Positions 24,815 to 33,476 of a stretch of DNA of 64,000 nt are shown here, piece by piece. Position 1 is the stretch's first letter. The number at the start of each line of letters is the position of its first letter. The stretch comes from Halomontanus rarus (GTDB taxonomy: Archaea; Halobacteriota; Halobacteria; Halobacteriales; Natrialbaceae). The translations under genes were made by a program, and so were the position numbers. The notes under the pieces were generated by a model. The model saw nothing but the letters and a program-made list of their open reading frames with translations, ran no database searches and was not told where the DNA came from. The stretch lies in NCBI RefSeq assembly GCF_029338335.1, contig NZ_CP119796.1; one strand, given 5' to 3'.

Positions 24815-25903
24815 TCAGCTGTCGGCGTCGTCGTCGTCACCGTCTTCGTCCGTGTTCTCAGCGTCGTCTTCTTCGTCATCGTCACCGTCCTCGACCTCGC
24901 TATCGTCCGCTTCGTCTTCTTCTTCGTCGTCAGCTTCGGTGTCGTCTCCGTGCGGTCCTGCGTGGCTCGGTGGACCGCCTTTGTCGTCTTCGTCCTTCTT
25001 GTCTTTCTTGTCCGTGTCCTTCTCGTCGTCGTTTCCGTTCCCAGCCCACGATGGCTGGCCACCCTTCTCGTCCTCGCTCTCGTCTTCGCCGTCGTCGTCA
25101 CTCGGCGGTCCCGCGTGGTCCGGCGGTCCCGCGTGATCGGGTGCGTTACCCGGATTGTTCTCGACCACGAAGCTCGCGACCGAGAGTCCGAGCGGTCCGT
25201 CGGAGTCGTTCTTCGCGTTCTCGACGAACATGGAGACGAGCGAGCCGAAGCTCTGAGCTTCGACCGGCTCGAGCGTCGCCGTCGTTTCGGCGGAGTCGTT
25301 CCCGGACGTCGCGACGAACTCGACCTCGACGGCCTCGGTCAACGGCGCGGAGAGCGAGAGCGTCCCGTTCGCGTCCGTCTCGTACGATCCTTCGTCGGCG
25401 TACGACGCGTTCTCGTCGACCGTCGAGACCTCGACGGACGCGGCGTCGACGCCGCTGGCGTTCTCGGTGACCGTCACGGTTACGGTGTCGTTACCCTGGG
25501 CGACGTCGATCGAGAACTCCTCTTCCTCCTCCTCTTCGACCGCGAGCGTCACCGTCGTCGAGTCGGAGTTGTTCCCGTCGGTCGCGGCTACGTCGATCAT
25601 GACGGTTTCGTTGGGTGCCGGAAGTTCGATCGTTCCGTTCGCGTCGGTCTCGTACTCGCCGACGCCCGCGTACGTCACGTTCTCGTCCGTCTCGTTCGCG
25701 AGCGACACGTCGACGCTCGCGTTCGATACTGCGGTGCCGTTATCGGTTACGGTCACCGTCACGTTATCCTGATCGACGGCGACCGACAGTTCCTCGTCGA
25801 CATCGTCCTCGACCGTCTGGGCAGCCACCGTTCCCAGTGGTGCGAGCACGGACAGGCACATGACGAGCGCCAGTCCAACCGCGAAGACTCGTTTGTTATT
25901 CAT
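24815..25903 (-). CDS. Secreted protein with two Ig-like repeats and an acidic tail
   Basis: A 362-residue exported protein. A Sec-type signal peptide is seen (MNNKRVFAVGLALVMCLSVL, likely cleaved after VAA near residue 28). Two related beta-sandwich repeats follow at about 40-120 and 128-210. Each has the order NVTVTVTDNGTAVSNASVDV-like strands then YETDANGT(I/L), as in transthyretin or carboxypeptidase-regulatory-like folds. A segment ending NNPGNAPDHAGPPDHAGPPS follows. The last roughly 110 residues are almost entirely Asp, Glu, Gly and Lys. There is no lipobox, C-terminal anchor or archaeosortase PGF motif. Many N-x-T/S sites suggest glycosylation. A role in surface adhesion or ion/water shielding is possible but unproved. 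Confidence 0.8.
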   Translation of the reverse strand: MNNKRVFAVGLALVMCLSVLAPLGTVAAQTVEDDVDEELSVAVDQDNVTVTVTDNGTAVSNASVDVSLANETDENVTYAGVGEYETDANGTIELPAPNETVMIDVAATDGNNSDSTTVTLAVEEEEEEEFSIDVAQGNDTVTVTVTENASGVDAASVEVSTVDENASYADEGSYETDANGTLSLSAPLTEAVEVEFVATSGNDSAETTATLEPVEAQSFGSLVSMFVENAKNDSDGPLGLSVASFVVENNPGNAPDHAGPPDHAGPPSDDDGEDESEDEKGGQPSWAGNGNDDEKDTDKKDKKDEDDKGGPPSHAGPHGDDTEADDEEEDEADDSEVEDGDDDEEDDAENTDEDGDDDDADS

Positions 25904-26031
25904 TGCAACCCTGACTTTCAGGGAATCGTGGATAAACCCCGTCAGCAGTTCGACTCGTTCGGGACGATGTCAAACGACTCGAGAATCGTTTAGAGCGTTT
26001 ATAGAAAGTTCTGAGTGTTCAACTCCCGTGA

Positions 26032-27330
26032 TTATTCGGCCACGCGAGCGTCCAGCGACGACGCCCGTTCGAGCGCTCGCTCTCGCACGGCCGCTTCGTC
26101 GAGCGACAGTACGTCCCGATCGCGCATCAGGACCCGCCCGTCACAGACCGTGTGGCGGACGTCCGCGGCCGCCGCCGCGTAGGCGAGGTGGCTCACGAGG
26201 TCGTGGTGGGGCGTCAGGTGGGGTTTCTCGAGGTCGATCACCGCGAGATCGGCGGGAGCGCCCGCCTCGAGGCGGCCCGACTCGAATCCGAGCGCGTCCG
26301 CGCTGCCCCGCGTGGCCATCTCGACGACCGTCTCCGCCGGCACCGCGGAGGCGTCCTCGGCGGCGAGCTTGCCGAGCATGGCGGCGTCGCGGGCCTCGTC
26401 GAGCATCGAGAGGTCGTTGTTCGACGCTGCGCCGTCGGTTCCCAGCCCCACCGTCACGCCGGCCTCGAGCATGCGCTGGACGGGCGCCATCCCGCTGGCG
26501 AGTTTCATGTTCGAGGCCGGACAGTGGATCACGCTCGTGCCCGCCTCCGCGAGCAGGCCGATCTCGCTCTCGTCGAGGTGGACGCCGTGGGCGAGGAAGT
26601 CCTCTGGCTCGAGCATCCCGCGTTCGGCGGCGTAGGCCAGCGGTCGAACGCCCTCGGACTCGACGATCGGCGTCACCTCCTCGCGGGTCTCGTTGGCGTG
26701 GTAGTGGATCGGCACGCCGGCCTCGCGCGCCTTCGGGACGAACTCCTCTAGGTATTCGCTCCCGACGGTCGTCAGCGAGTGGGGCATGAAGGCCGTCGAG
26801 ATGCGTCCGTCCGCCGCGCCGTCGAGGTCGCGAGCGACGTCGAGGCTCTCCTGCGTGTCCGCCAGCGCCGCCTCGCCGTCCTTCGCGACCGTCACGGTCG
26901 CGTGTCCCAGCAGCGCGCGCAGCCCCGCCGCTTCGACGGCGTCGGCGATCTCGGGCACCTCGAAGTACATGTCCGCGAAGGCCGTCGTCCCGGACTTGAT
27001 CATCTCGAGCAGCCCCAACTCGGTCCCCGCCCGAATGTCCTCGGTCGTGAACGCGCCCTCGACGGGCCAGATGTCCTCGCGCAGCCACGCCTCGAGCGGT
27101 TTGTCGTCGGCGTAGCCCCGCAAGAGGGTCATCGCGACGTGGCAGTGGCCGTTGACGAAGCCGGGGGTCACGAGCGAGTTCGCGGCGTCGAGCGTCTCGT
27201 CTCCGTCGCCTGCGAGGCCGGGTGCGATCTCGAGAATTTCACCCGACTCCTGGTCGACGAGGACGTCGGCGCGTTCGATCGTCCCGTTCGGTCGCAGGAC
27301 CCGTCCATCGGTGATCGACAGCGTGGTCAT
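26032..27330 (-). CDS. Amidohydrolase: 5'-deoxyadenosine / S-adenosylhomocysteine deaminase family
   Basis: A 432-residue zinc amidohydrolase of the MtaD/DadD group that deaminates SAH, methylthioadenosine or 5'-deoxyadenosine to the inosine analogue. Metal and catalytic residues are seen: GHCHVAMTLLRG (HxH), IHYHANETREE (His and Glu), AHGVHLDESE (His) and GLGTDGAASNNDLSM (Asp). The start is ATG 27330 (MTTLSITDGRV). A longer reading to 27579 is non-conserved. With AhcY on the same strand, it suggests a route for clearing SAH and related by-products. The exact substrate cannot be told from sequence. Confidence 0.9.
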   Translation of the reverse strand: MTTLSITDGRVLRPNGTIERADVLVDQESGEILEIAPGLAGDGDETLDAANSLVTPGFVNGHCHVAMTLLRGYADDKPLEAWLREDIWPVEGAFTTEDIRAGTELGLLEMIKSGTTAFADMYFEVPEIADAVEAAGLRALLGHATVTVAKDGEAALADTQESLDVARDLDGAADGRISTAFMPHSLTTVGSEYLEEFVPKAREAGVPIHYHANETREEVTPIVESEGVRPLAYAAERGMLEPEDFLAHGVHLDESEIGLLAEAGTSVIHCPASNMKLASGMAPVQRMLEAGVTVGLGTDGAASNNDLSMLDEARDAAMLGKLAAEDASAVPAETVVEMATRGSADALGFESGRLEAGAPADLAVIDLEKPHLTPHHDLVSHLAYAAAAADVRHTVCDGRVLMRDRDVLSLDEAAVRERALERASSLDARVAE

Positions 27331-27404
27331 GGCAGGTGGTTTTCGGGCCGGAAGCGTCAATCTGCCGTCTTTCCGACGGCGTCGGAGACGCGACTCGACA
27401 ACGG

Positions 27405-27848
27405 TCAGTCCTCGAGGCCCTCGAGCACGCACTCGTCGTAGAACGTCGTGTCGGGCGACTCGAGGTCGGCGATCGGTTTCCAGACGGCGGTGATCTCCTC
27501 GTCGATCGCGTGTTCGTAGCCGGTGAACTCGTCTCGCTCGTAGGGCCAGTCCTCGACGATCGACGCCTCGAACACCCACCAGTGTTCGTGTCCGCGCGTT
27601 CCGTCGAACGAGAACACGTTCTCGTAGGTCCCCGAACGGGAGACGTCGGCGAGCGTCACGCCGAACTCCTCGTCGAACTCCCGTTCGACCGCGTCGGCGG
27701 CGTACTCGCCGAACTCCACGCCGCCGCCGGGAAGTCGGTAGAACCGTTCGTCCGCACCGGGGTCGTGGTCCTCGGTGACGAGGAGCTCGTCGTCGCGTCG
27801 AATCGCGCCGAGGGCGACCGGCCGTATCCGCTGCCAGCTTTCGGTCAT
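27405..27848 (-). CDS. Nudix hydrolase
   Basis: A 147-residue protein with a full Nudix box, GGGVEFGEYAADAVEREFDE followed by EFGV (G-x5-E-x7-RE-U-x-EE-x-G-U), near residues 41-64. It hydrolyses a nucleoside diphosphate linked to another moiety, but the substrate is not predictable. The N-terminal strand (RPVALGAIRRDDELLVTEDH) and the Trp-rich middle (HEHWWVFEA) are typical of the MutT fold. It lies just upstream of the amidohydrolase gene with a 74-bp gap and may be co-transcribed with it. Confidence 0.9.
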   Translation of the reverse strand: MTESWQRIRPVALGAIRRDDELLVTEDHDPGADERFYRLPGGGVEFGEYAADAVEREFDEEFGVTLADVSRSGTYENVFSFDGTRGHEHWWVFEASIVEDWPYERDEFTGYEHAIDEEITAVWKPIADLESPDTTFYDECVLEGLED

Positions 27849-28012
27849 CGGGACTGCTCGAGTACCGATCGATTCGGCAAAAACGCGTCGGTTCTTTCGT
27901 CCTGTCGCCGCCGCGGCGGTCCGTACCGCCGTCGGAAGCCGCTGCGGTCCGTCCAGTCGTCGGACCCGGCCCGGTCGGCGGATTTATCGTTTCCCTGACC
28001 TAATAGGGGACC

Positions 28013-28681
28013 ATGACTGATGGCTCGATGCGCGCTCGGTTCGGGACGTTCGTCCGGGAGTACACCGTCCGCGAGGCGCTGACCGACGCGTGGGACGAAC
28101 ACCGTCGGTACGTGGGCTTCGCGACGGTACTGTTCCTCGTCGGCGTCCTCGTCGGTATCGCGCTCGTCCTCGCGGGGTACGACCTGCTCGAACTCATGCT
28201 CGAGTTGCTCGAGGAAGACCTGATGGTCGACGAGGAGACGATGGGCGGTGAACGGGGCGTCGATCTCTCGGCGCAGTTTTTCGTCCTCAACAACACGCCG
28301 CCGTTCCTGCTCTCGATCATCGGCGCGGTGACGATCGGGTTGCTCACGGCGACGATCATGGTGTTCAACGGCGTCCTGCTGGGAAATATCGCGTACGCGA
28401 TCGGACAGGAGATGGGATTCGGCCTCATCCTCGCCTTACTCGTTCCCCACGGAATCTTCGAACTCCCGGCGCTGTTCGTCGCTGCGGGTGTCGGGTTCCG
28501 ACTCGTCCACCGCTTCGCCCAGCGGATCTTCGGGAGCCGCGAGGCGTTCGTCACGAAACCGTACCTCTACCGGACCGGACTCTTCGTCCTCCTCGGCTAT
28601 CTCATGCTCCTCCTCGCGGCGGTCATCGAGGCCTACGTCACCATCGAGGTCGCCGAACTGCTGTTCCCGGGCGAGTTCTAA
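28013..28681 (+). CDS. SpoIIM/DUF95-family membrane protein
   Basis: A 222-residue integral membrane protein related to the stage II sporulation protein M family, which is widespread in non-sporulating archaea. The family signature is visible: a FNGVLLGNIAYAI turn, then VPHGIFELPALFVAAGVGFRL. There are about five hydrophobic segments, and a charged cytoplasmic loop (LEEDLMVDEETMGGERG) separates the first from the rest. The ATG at 28013 (MTDGSMRARF) is used; ATG 28028 is an alternative. A possible role in membrane remodelling or transport is unproved. Confidence 0.85.
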   Translation: MTDGSMRARFGTFVREYTVREALTDAWDEHRRYVGFATVLFLVGVLVGIALVLAGYDLLELMLELLEEDLMVDEETMGGERGVDLSAQFFVLNNTPPFLLSIIGAVTIGLLTATIMVFNGVLLGNIAYAIGQEMGFGLILALLVPHGIFELPALFVAAGVGFRLVHRFAQRIFGSREAFVTKPYLYRTGLFVLLGYLMLLLAAVIEAYVTIEVAELLFPGEF

Positions 28682-28769
28682 AGAGACGGCGAGAGTTCCA
28701 CGGATCACCCGACCTGTGGTCGTTTACTCGTTTTATTGATACTATAGCACTGGCCCCTTCGCTCGTTTC

Positions 28770-29336
28770 TCAATCCGTCACCGTCTCCCAGTCTTCGACT
28801 CGCTCCTCGAGAAACCCGTGAACCGCTTCCGGCGGGTCATCGGCTTCGAACCACCGCGCCTCGAGTATCTCGTCGTCTCCGATCCGGATCGCCGTTTCGA
28901 CGCCGTCACCGGCGTCGACGTCGGCCTCGAAGATCACCGTCAGCATCCGAAACCGACGCTCCGGGTCGTCCTCGTGGACGACCGTCTTCCGCCGGGCGAA
29001 ACAGACACCGGTCAGCGTCGGCTCGAGGCCGGTCTCCTCGCGGACCTCGCGGCGGGCGGTCTCGCCCATCGTCTCACCGGGTTCGTGGCCGCCGCCGGGC
29101 GTTCCCCAGCGCTCGGGATCTGCCTCGTGGCGGATCAACAGCGCGCGGTCGGCCGCGTCGGTAACCCACGCGCCGGCGTCGCCGATCCAGCCCTCTCTGG
29201 CCAGTTCGACACCCTGCTCGAAAAATAAGGACTCGTTCGTCACCGTCTTCTCGCGGATCGGAAACGAGCCGTACTCGGATTCGAGGCGCTCGAGACGGCG
29301 GTCGACCTCGGCGCGCGTTCGCTCGTCGATCGACAT
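28770..29336 (-). CDS. Nudix hydrolase with N-terminal helical extension
   Basis: A 188-residue protein. The N-terminal helix (MSIDERTRAEVDRRLERLES, about residues 1-50) precedes a Nudix domain. Its box reads GGGHEPGETMGETARREVRE followed by ETGL, near residues 81-104. A following ARRKTVVHEDDPERRFRML stretch resembles haloarchaeal ADP-ribose-pyrophosphatase-like members. ATG 29336 is preferred over ATG 29369, which adds a Cys-containing leader unlike the family. The substrate is unknown. Confidence 0.88.
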   Translation of the reverse strand: MSIDERTRAEVDRRLERLESEYGSFPIREKTVTNESLFFEQGVELAREGWIGDAGAWVTDAADRALLIRHEADPERWGTPGGGHEPGETMGETARREVREETGLEPTLTGVCFARRKTVVHEDDPERRFRMLTVIFEADVDAGDGVETAIRIGDDEILEARWFEADDPPEAVHGFLEERVEDWETVTD

Positions 29337-29725
29337 ACACTCTACACTCGTGTCGCAGACGACACTCAAAAAATCTCGGTCGATCCGAGAGTGACCATTC
29401 GCTGGTTCGGAATATCCGAACAGCGGGTACTGTGCGAGTAGCGAATCACCGATCCGATTCGAGTGGTGTGAGATACGATGTCAACTCGTCGACGACGAGT
29501 TGGACGACTGACTCGCGAAGCCGCCCCTGACGGCGGACGATTGACGAGTGTTTGGGCGATGCCACGACCCACGGAGAAGCGAAACTTCGTCGGGGTGAGC
29601 CACCGTCGATCCAATCGTCGTGACTTTGGGATTCTAGCCTCGCTGCGTTCGCTCGACTGTTTGCGAGAACGGGTGCCGGAAGAGACGGCGGAACGCCGTC
29701 TCAGAATCGTCGCGATAGAACCCTC
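29337..29725. other. Intergenic region with no convincing gene
   Basis: About 390 bp between the Nudix gene and a small membrane protein. The open frames that cross it on the plus strand are out-of-phase continuations over hisG and have poor codon bias. I see no tRNA, repeat or motif. Confidence 0.5.
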
Positions 29726-29944
29726 CTACTCGGACGCTTCAGCGAGCCGGCGTTCGTATTCCCTTTTCAGCACTCGGAGTGAAACGGCTACCGGGAGTAG
29801 CAGTAGTGGCCAGAGTGACGGAATCACGAGGACGAGTATCGAGAACTGTACGGCAAACAGCATCGAAAGAACGTCTTTTTGTCTTTCAGCGTACATGTAT
29901 CGCTCACAATTTTCACTGATTACAGTATGTATTCTCGATTGCAT
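29726..29944 (-). CDS. Small membrane protein, hypothetical
   Basis: A 72-residue protein if started at ATG 29944, or 56 residues from ATG 29896 (MYAERQKDVLSMLF). One long hydrophobic stretch (about residues 27-57, SMLFAVQFSILVLVIPSLWP then LLLLPVAVSLRVL) forms a membrane hairpin or single span. It is flanked by basic and acidic residues (KREYERRLAEASE). The upstream part has weaker codon bias, so the start is uncertain. It has no recognised family and is divergent from hisG. Confidence 0.5.
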   Translation of the reverse strand: MQSRIHTVISENCERYMYAERQKDVLSMLFAVQFSILVLVIPSLWPLLLLPVAVSLRVLKREYERRLAEASE

Positions 29945-30144
29945 TATCGTGTTTTCGTACGTACTCAGAACGAATCCTCTGGAAGTACGTCGTAGGCGAT
30001 CGGTCTCGGAGCGTGGAACGAATCCCCGACCGAGAGCCGTCGGGAGAGCCGTTCTCGAAATACGGACACTCGTCCGCATCGTACCGCCCCGAGCCACTAG
30101 GCCAATAGAAAGACAATTCCCATTCCCACCCGAACGACGGGTAC

Positions 30145-30996
30145 ATGCGTATCGCCGTCCCCAACAAGGGCCGCCTGCACCAGCCGACGATCGATCTCCT
30201 AGAGCGGGCGGGGCTCCACCTCGAGAACGGTGCCGACCGCAAACTCTACGCCGAGACCGTCGATCCGGACGTGACCGTCCTCTTCGCTCGAGCCGCCGAC
30301 ATCCCCGAGTACATCGCCGACGGCGCCGCCGACGTCGGCATCACGGGGCTGGATCAGGTCCGCGAGAGCGGCCACGACGACATCGTCGACCTGCTCGACC
30401 TCGCGTTCGGCCGCTGCCGGCTCGTCCTCGCCGCACCCGAAGACGGGGACATCACCGCGATCGAGGACCTCGGGGGGAAGACCGTCGCCACGGAGTTCCC
30501 CACCATCACGCGGAACTTCTTCGCGGACACCGGCGTCGACCCCGAGGTCGTCGAGGTGACCGGCGCGACCGAGCTCACGCCCCACGTCGAGATGGCCGAC
30601 GCCATCGTCGACATCACGAGCACCGGCACGACGCTGAAGGTCAACCGGCTCGCGATCATCGATGAGGTGCTCTCGAGTTCCGTCCAGCTGTTCGCCCGCG
30701 AGGACGTCGTCGACGATCCGAAAGTCCAGGAGATCCGGACCGCGCTCTCGTCGGTGCTGGCTGCCGACGGGAAGCGCTACCTGATGATGAACGTCCCGGA
30801 GGATCGACTCGAGGAGATCCGCGAGGAGATTCCCGGCCTCGATGGACCGACGATCATGGACATCGCGAACGGCGGCGAGAAGGTGGCCGTTCACGCCGTC
30901 GTCGACGAGCGGGACGTCTTCGAGACGATCACCGACGTCAAAAAGCGGGGCGCGAGCGGGATTTTGGTGACGGAGATCGAGCGGTTAGTCGAGTGA
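30145..30996 (+). CDS. hisG: ATP phosphoribosyltransferase (long form)
   Basis: A 283-residue enzyme catalysing the first step of histidine biosynthesis, condensing ATP with PRPP. The N-terminus MRIAVPNKGRLHQPTIDLLE, the GADVGITGLDQV segment and the PRPP loop DITSTGTTLKVN (near residues 153-164) are diagnostic. The C-terminal domain (about residues 205-283, NVPEDRLEEIREEIPGLDGP) is the HisG_C regulatory ACT-like domain, so this is the HisZ-independent long form normally inhibited by histidine. Other his genes are not in the window. Confidence 0.96.
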   Translation: MRIAVPNKGRLHQPTIDLLERAGLHLENGADRKLYAETVDPDVTVLFARAADIPEYIADGAADVGITGLDQVRESGHDDIVDLLDLAFGRCRLVLAAPEDGDITAIEDLGGKTVATEFPTITRNFFADTGVDPEVVEVTGATELTPHVEMADAIVDITSTGTTLKVNRLAIIDEVLSSSVQLFAREDVVDDPKVQEIRTALSSVLAADGKRYLMMNVPEDRLEEIREEIPGLDGPTIMDIANGGEKVAVHAVVDERDVFETITDVKKRGASGILVTEIERLVE

Positions 30997-31025
30997 GATT
31001 CCGCGACCGCTGAATCCACCGTCAA

Positions 31026-31436
31026 TCATCCGGGTGCCTGCCCGATCAGGAACACGAGATTGTAGATGACGAGTCCGAAGAGCAGGGCGACGGTGTAGTA
31101 GATAACCGTCACGAACGCCGTTAGTCTGTGACTGAGATCGTAAATCACGTAGATCAGGGTGTAGGCGACCACGACCGACACGCCGGCGGTGATCGCCGGC
31201 CCGGCCTGTTGCAAGACGATCGAGAACAGCGCCAGGATCGGTGCGACGCGAAACGCCTGTCGAACGCTGACGTCGCCGAGCACGTACCTGGCGGCGATGT
31301 GCAGGGTCAGACCGTAGAATATCGTGACGACTACGAACGTGCCGAGATACGCGAGGAGACCTCCCGAAGCCGGCTCGAGTTGTGCGACGACGGGGGACAG
31401 TGACGACGGCAGTACGAGCGCCGAAACCGGTGCCAT
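31026..31436 (-). CDS. Four-TM membrane protein, uncharacterised haloarchaeal family
   Basis: A 136-residue protein with about four hydrophobic helices (YLGTFVVVTIFYGLTLHIAA, then RVAPILALFSIVLQQ, AITAGVSVVVAYTLIYVIY and AFVTVIYYTVALLFGLVIYN). The connector RYVLGDVSVRQAFRVAP between the first two is the most conserved-looking part. It has no catalytic motif. The ATG at 31436 gives a short leader before the first helix. It is convergent with hisG. Confidence 0.78.
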   Translation of the reverse strand: MAPVSALVLPSSLSPVVAQLEPASGGLLAYLGTFVVVTIFYGLTLHIAARYVLGDVSVRQAFRVAPILALFSIVLQQAGPAITAGVSVVVAYTLIYVIYDLSHRLTAFVTVIYYTVALLFGLVIYNLVFLIGQAPG

Positions 31437-31627
31437 ACTCGAGTGTTCGACCCCACCGATTTGTGCCTGCCGAATGCGGTCTCAGCTTCGGTCTCGATTT
31501 CGGTTTCGAACTCCTCCGACACCGACCCGTTTCGACTCCCGTTCGCTCTTCCCGACTCGACCGCGACGCCGCTCGAGGGTACACGGTCGGTCGCGATCGG
31601 AGTCGAGAAGGAGTGGGCGAGTGTGCG

Positions 31628-32188
31628 TTACTCGAGCAGGCCGAGGTCCTCGAGGCGCGAGACGATCTTGTCGACGGCGTGTTCGGCGTCGACGGGCTGT
31701 TTCCCGCCGGTGATGACGAGCTTGCCGGAGCCGAAGAGCAGGGCGACGACTTCGGGTTCGTCGAGCCGGTAGACGAGGCCGGGGAACTGCTCGGGCTCGT
31801 ACTCGATGTTCTCCAAGCCGAGGCCGATCGCGATCGCGTTCAGGTTGAGATTGCGTCCGAGGTCGGCGGAGGTGACGATGTTCTGGACGACGATCTCGGG
31901 GTCGTCGTTGACCTGAATCTGGAGTTCGCGGAGCTTGTCGAAGACGATACGGAGGCTCTCGTGAACGTCGTCGGTACTCTTCGCGCCGGTGCAGACGATC
32001 TTGCCCGAGCGGAAGATCAACGCAGCGGACTTGGGATTTTGCGTACGGTACACGAGGCCGGGAAACTGCTCGGGATCGTAATCCGCCCCCTCGAGGTCCA
32101 TCGCGACGCTCTGGAGATCGAGTTCCTGGCCGATGCCGGTCGACGCCACCACGTTTTCGATGTTGATGGTGTCCTTCGGATCCGTCAT
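31628..32188 (-). CDS. tbp: TATA-box-binding protein
   Basis: A 186-residue general transcription factor that recruits TFB and RNA polymerase to archaeal promoters. It is a perfect two-repeat saddle: residues about 7-93 (INIENVVASTGIGQELDLQS, EQFPGLVYRTQNPKSAALIF, GKIVCTGAKS) and about 98-184 (VVQNIVTSADLGRNLNLNAI, EQFPGLVYRLDEPEVVALLF, GKLVITGGKQ). There is no acidic C-terminal tail beyond the core. It is transcribed away from the tRNA methyltransferase with a strong TATA box upstream. Haloarchaea often carry several tbp copies; this looks like a full-length functional one. Confidence 0.97.
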   Translation of the reverse strand: MTDPKDTINIENVVASTGIGQELDLQSVAMDLEGADYDPEQFPGLVYRTQNPKSAALIFRSGKIVCTGAKSTDDVHESLRIVFDKLRELQIQVNDDPEIVVQNIVTSADLGRNLNLNAIAIGLGLENIEYEPEQFPGLVYRLDEPEVVALLFGSGKLVITGGKQPVDAEHAVDKIVSRLEDLGLLE

Positions 32189-32207
32189 AAGTCGCTTAAA
32201 AAGACGT

Positions 32208-32222
32208 ATTTAAGGTTTATAA
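32208..32222 (-). promoter_or_regulatory. tbp promoter TATA box
   Basis: The minus strand reads CTTTATAAACC, about 25-30 bases before the tbp ATG at 32188, a near-consensus haloarchaeal TATA box. Two further A/T-rich segments (TTAAATA and TTTTTAAG) lie between it and the start codon. TBP could bind here and regulate its own gene (inference). Confidence 0.65.
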
Positions 32223-32317
32223 AGGTTAGTACCGGTACCTGATCTGTCCGGTATTTAGGAAGTCACTAACTCGTCGAAAACGGTAGGCTCATAGCTCGCG
32301 GCCGGTGACGGTGGATC

Positions 32318-33382
32318 GTGTACTTCCTCGAGTTCGCCGGCGAGGACGACCGGTTCGCGGCCCGCGAAGCCGCCAGCGCCGCGGCCGACGTCGAGCGAAT
32401 CGCACCCGGGTTGGCGGTCGCCCGGGCCGTCGCTCCCGGTCGCGTCCGCGGACTCGCCTTCACCCGGTACGCGAGCGAACTGCTCGGTCGGACCGACGCC
32501 GACCTCGAGAGCGCCCGCGCCCTCCTCGAGGCCGCCGGTATCGACCGCGAGGGGACCGTCGCCGTCCGCGCGACCGACGTCCACGGCGCGAGCGGGATCG
32601 GCACCGGCCGCGTCGAGCGGACGCTCGGACAGGTGCTGGTCGACCGCGGGTTCGACGTCGACCTCGAGGAGCCAGACCACGTACTGCGGGCGGCGTTTTC
32701 GGTGGGTGAACTCGAGAGCGAGCCCACGAGCCGCGACGGGAACGCGACCGAGACTGACGTCTCCGTCTGCGCGCTGGGCTGGCTCGAAAGCGAGAGCGTC
32801 CGCGATTTCGGCTCGCGGGCGCCGACGGACAAACCGTTCTTCCAGCCCGGCAGTATGGACCCCCTTCTCGCCCGCGCGATCGCGAACATCGCGGGTGCCC
32901 GACCGGGTGCGACGGTTCTCGACCCCATGTGCGGCACCGGCGGGGGCCTCGTCGAGGCGGGGCTCGTCGGCGCCGACGTGATCGGAACCGACGCCCAGCG
33001 AAAGATGGCCGCCGGTGCCGCCGAGAACCTCTCGTTCTTTCTCGACCGCGAGGATCCGTCGCCCGTCGGCGTCGCCCGCGGCGACTGGCACACCGCGCTC
33101 GGCGACGGCACGCGGCTCCCGCTTCGAGACGACGCCGTCGACGCCGTCGTCTTCGACGCCCCGTACGGTCGCCAGTCGAAGATCGCCACCCACCGCCTCG
33201 AGGACCTCGTTTCGGGCGCGCTCGCGGAAGCGCGACGCGTCGCGGATCGCGCGGTCGTCGTCGCGGATCGGTCGTGGGTCGAAGAAGCGGGCGCTGCCGG
33301 ATGGGAACTCGAGGCGACATTCGAACGGCGCGTCCACCGGTCGCTGACGCGGTACGTGCTGGTGTTGACGGACGCGGAGTGA
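32318..33382 (+). CDS. THUMP-type tRNA (guanine-N2) methyltransferase (TIGR01177 family)
   Basis: A 354-residue SAM-dependent RNA methyltransferase of the archaeal Trm-G10-like family, expected to modify guanine 10 of tRNAs. The N-terminal THUMP-like RNA-binding part spans about residues 1-165. The methyltransferase part starts near FFQPGSMDPLLARAIANIAG. The SAM motif is VLDPMCGTGGGLVEAGLVGA and the catalytic motif is VFDAPYGRQSK, where the family usually has D/N-PPYG. The start is GTG 32318 with GGTGACGGTG just upstream. It is divergent from tbp. Confidence 0.88.
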   Translation: MYFLEFAGEDDRFAAREAASAAADVERIAPGLAVARAVAPGRVRGLAFTRYASELLGRTDADLESARALLEAAGIDREGTVAVRATDVHGASGIGTGRVERTLGQVLVDRGFDVDLEEPDHVLRAAFSVGELESEPTSRDGNATETDVSVCALGWLESESVRDFGSRAPTDKPFFQPGSMDPLLARAIANIAGARPGATVLDPMCGTGGGLVEAGLVGADVIGTDAQRKMAAGAAENLSFFLDREDPSPVGVARGDWHTALGDGTRLPLRDDAVDAVVFDAPYGRQSKIATHRLEDLVSGALAEARRVADRAVVVADRSWVEEAGAAGWELEATFERRVHRSLTRYVLVLTDAE

Positions 33383-33476
33383 GAGAGAGAGTGAGAGTGT
33401 GAGTGAGATCTCCGGTCGTCTGGTTCTGCGGTCAGCGTCTCGCGTTTCACACGCGAGGGATCCGTCGATCGACCCG

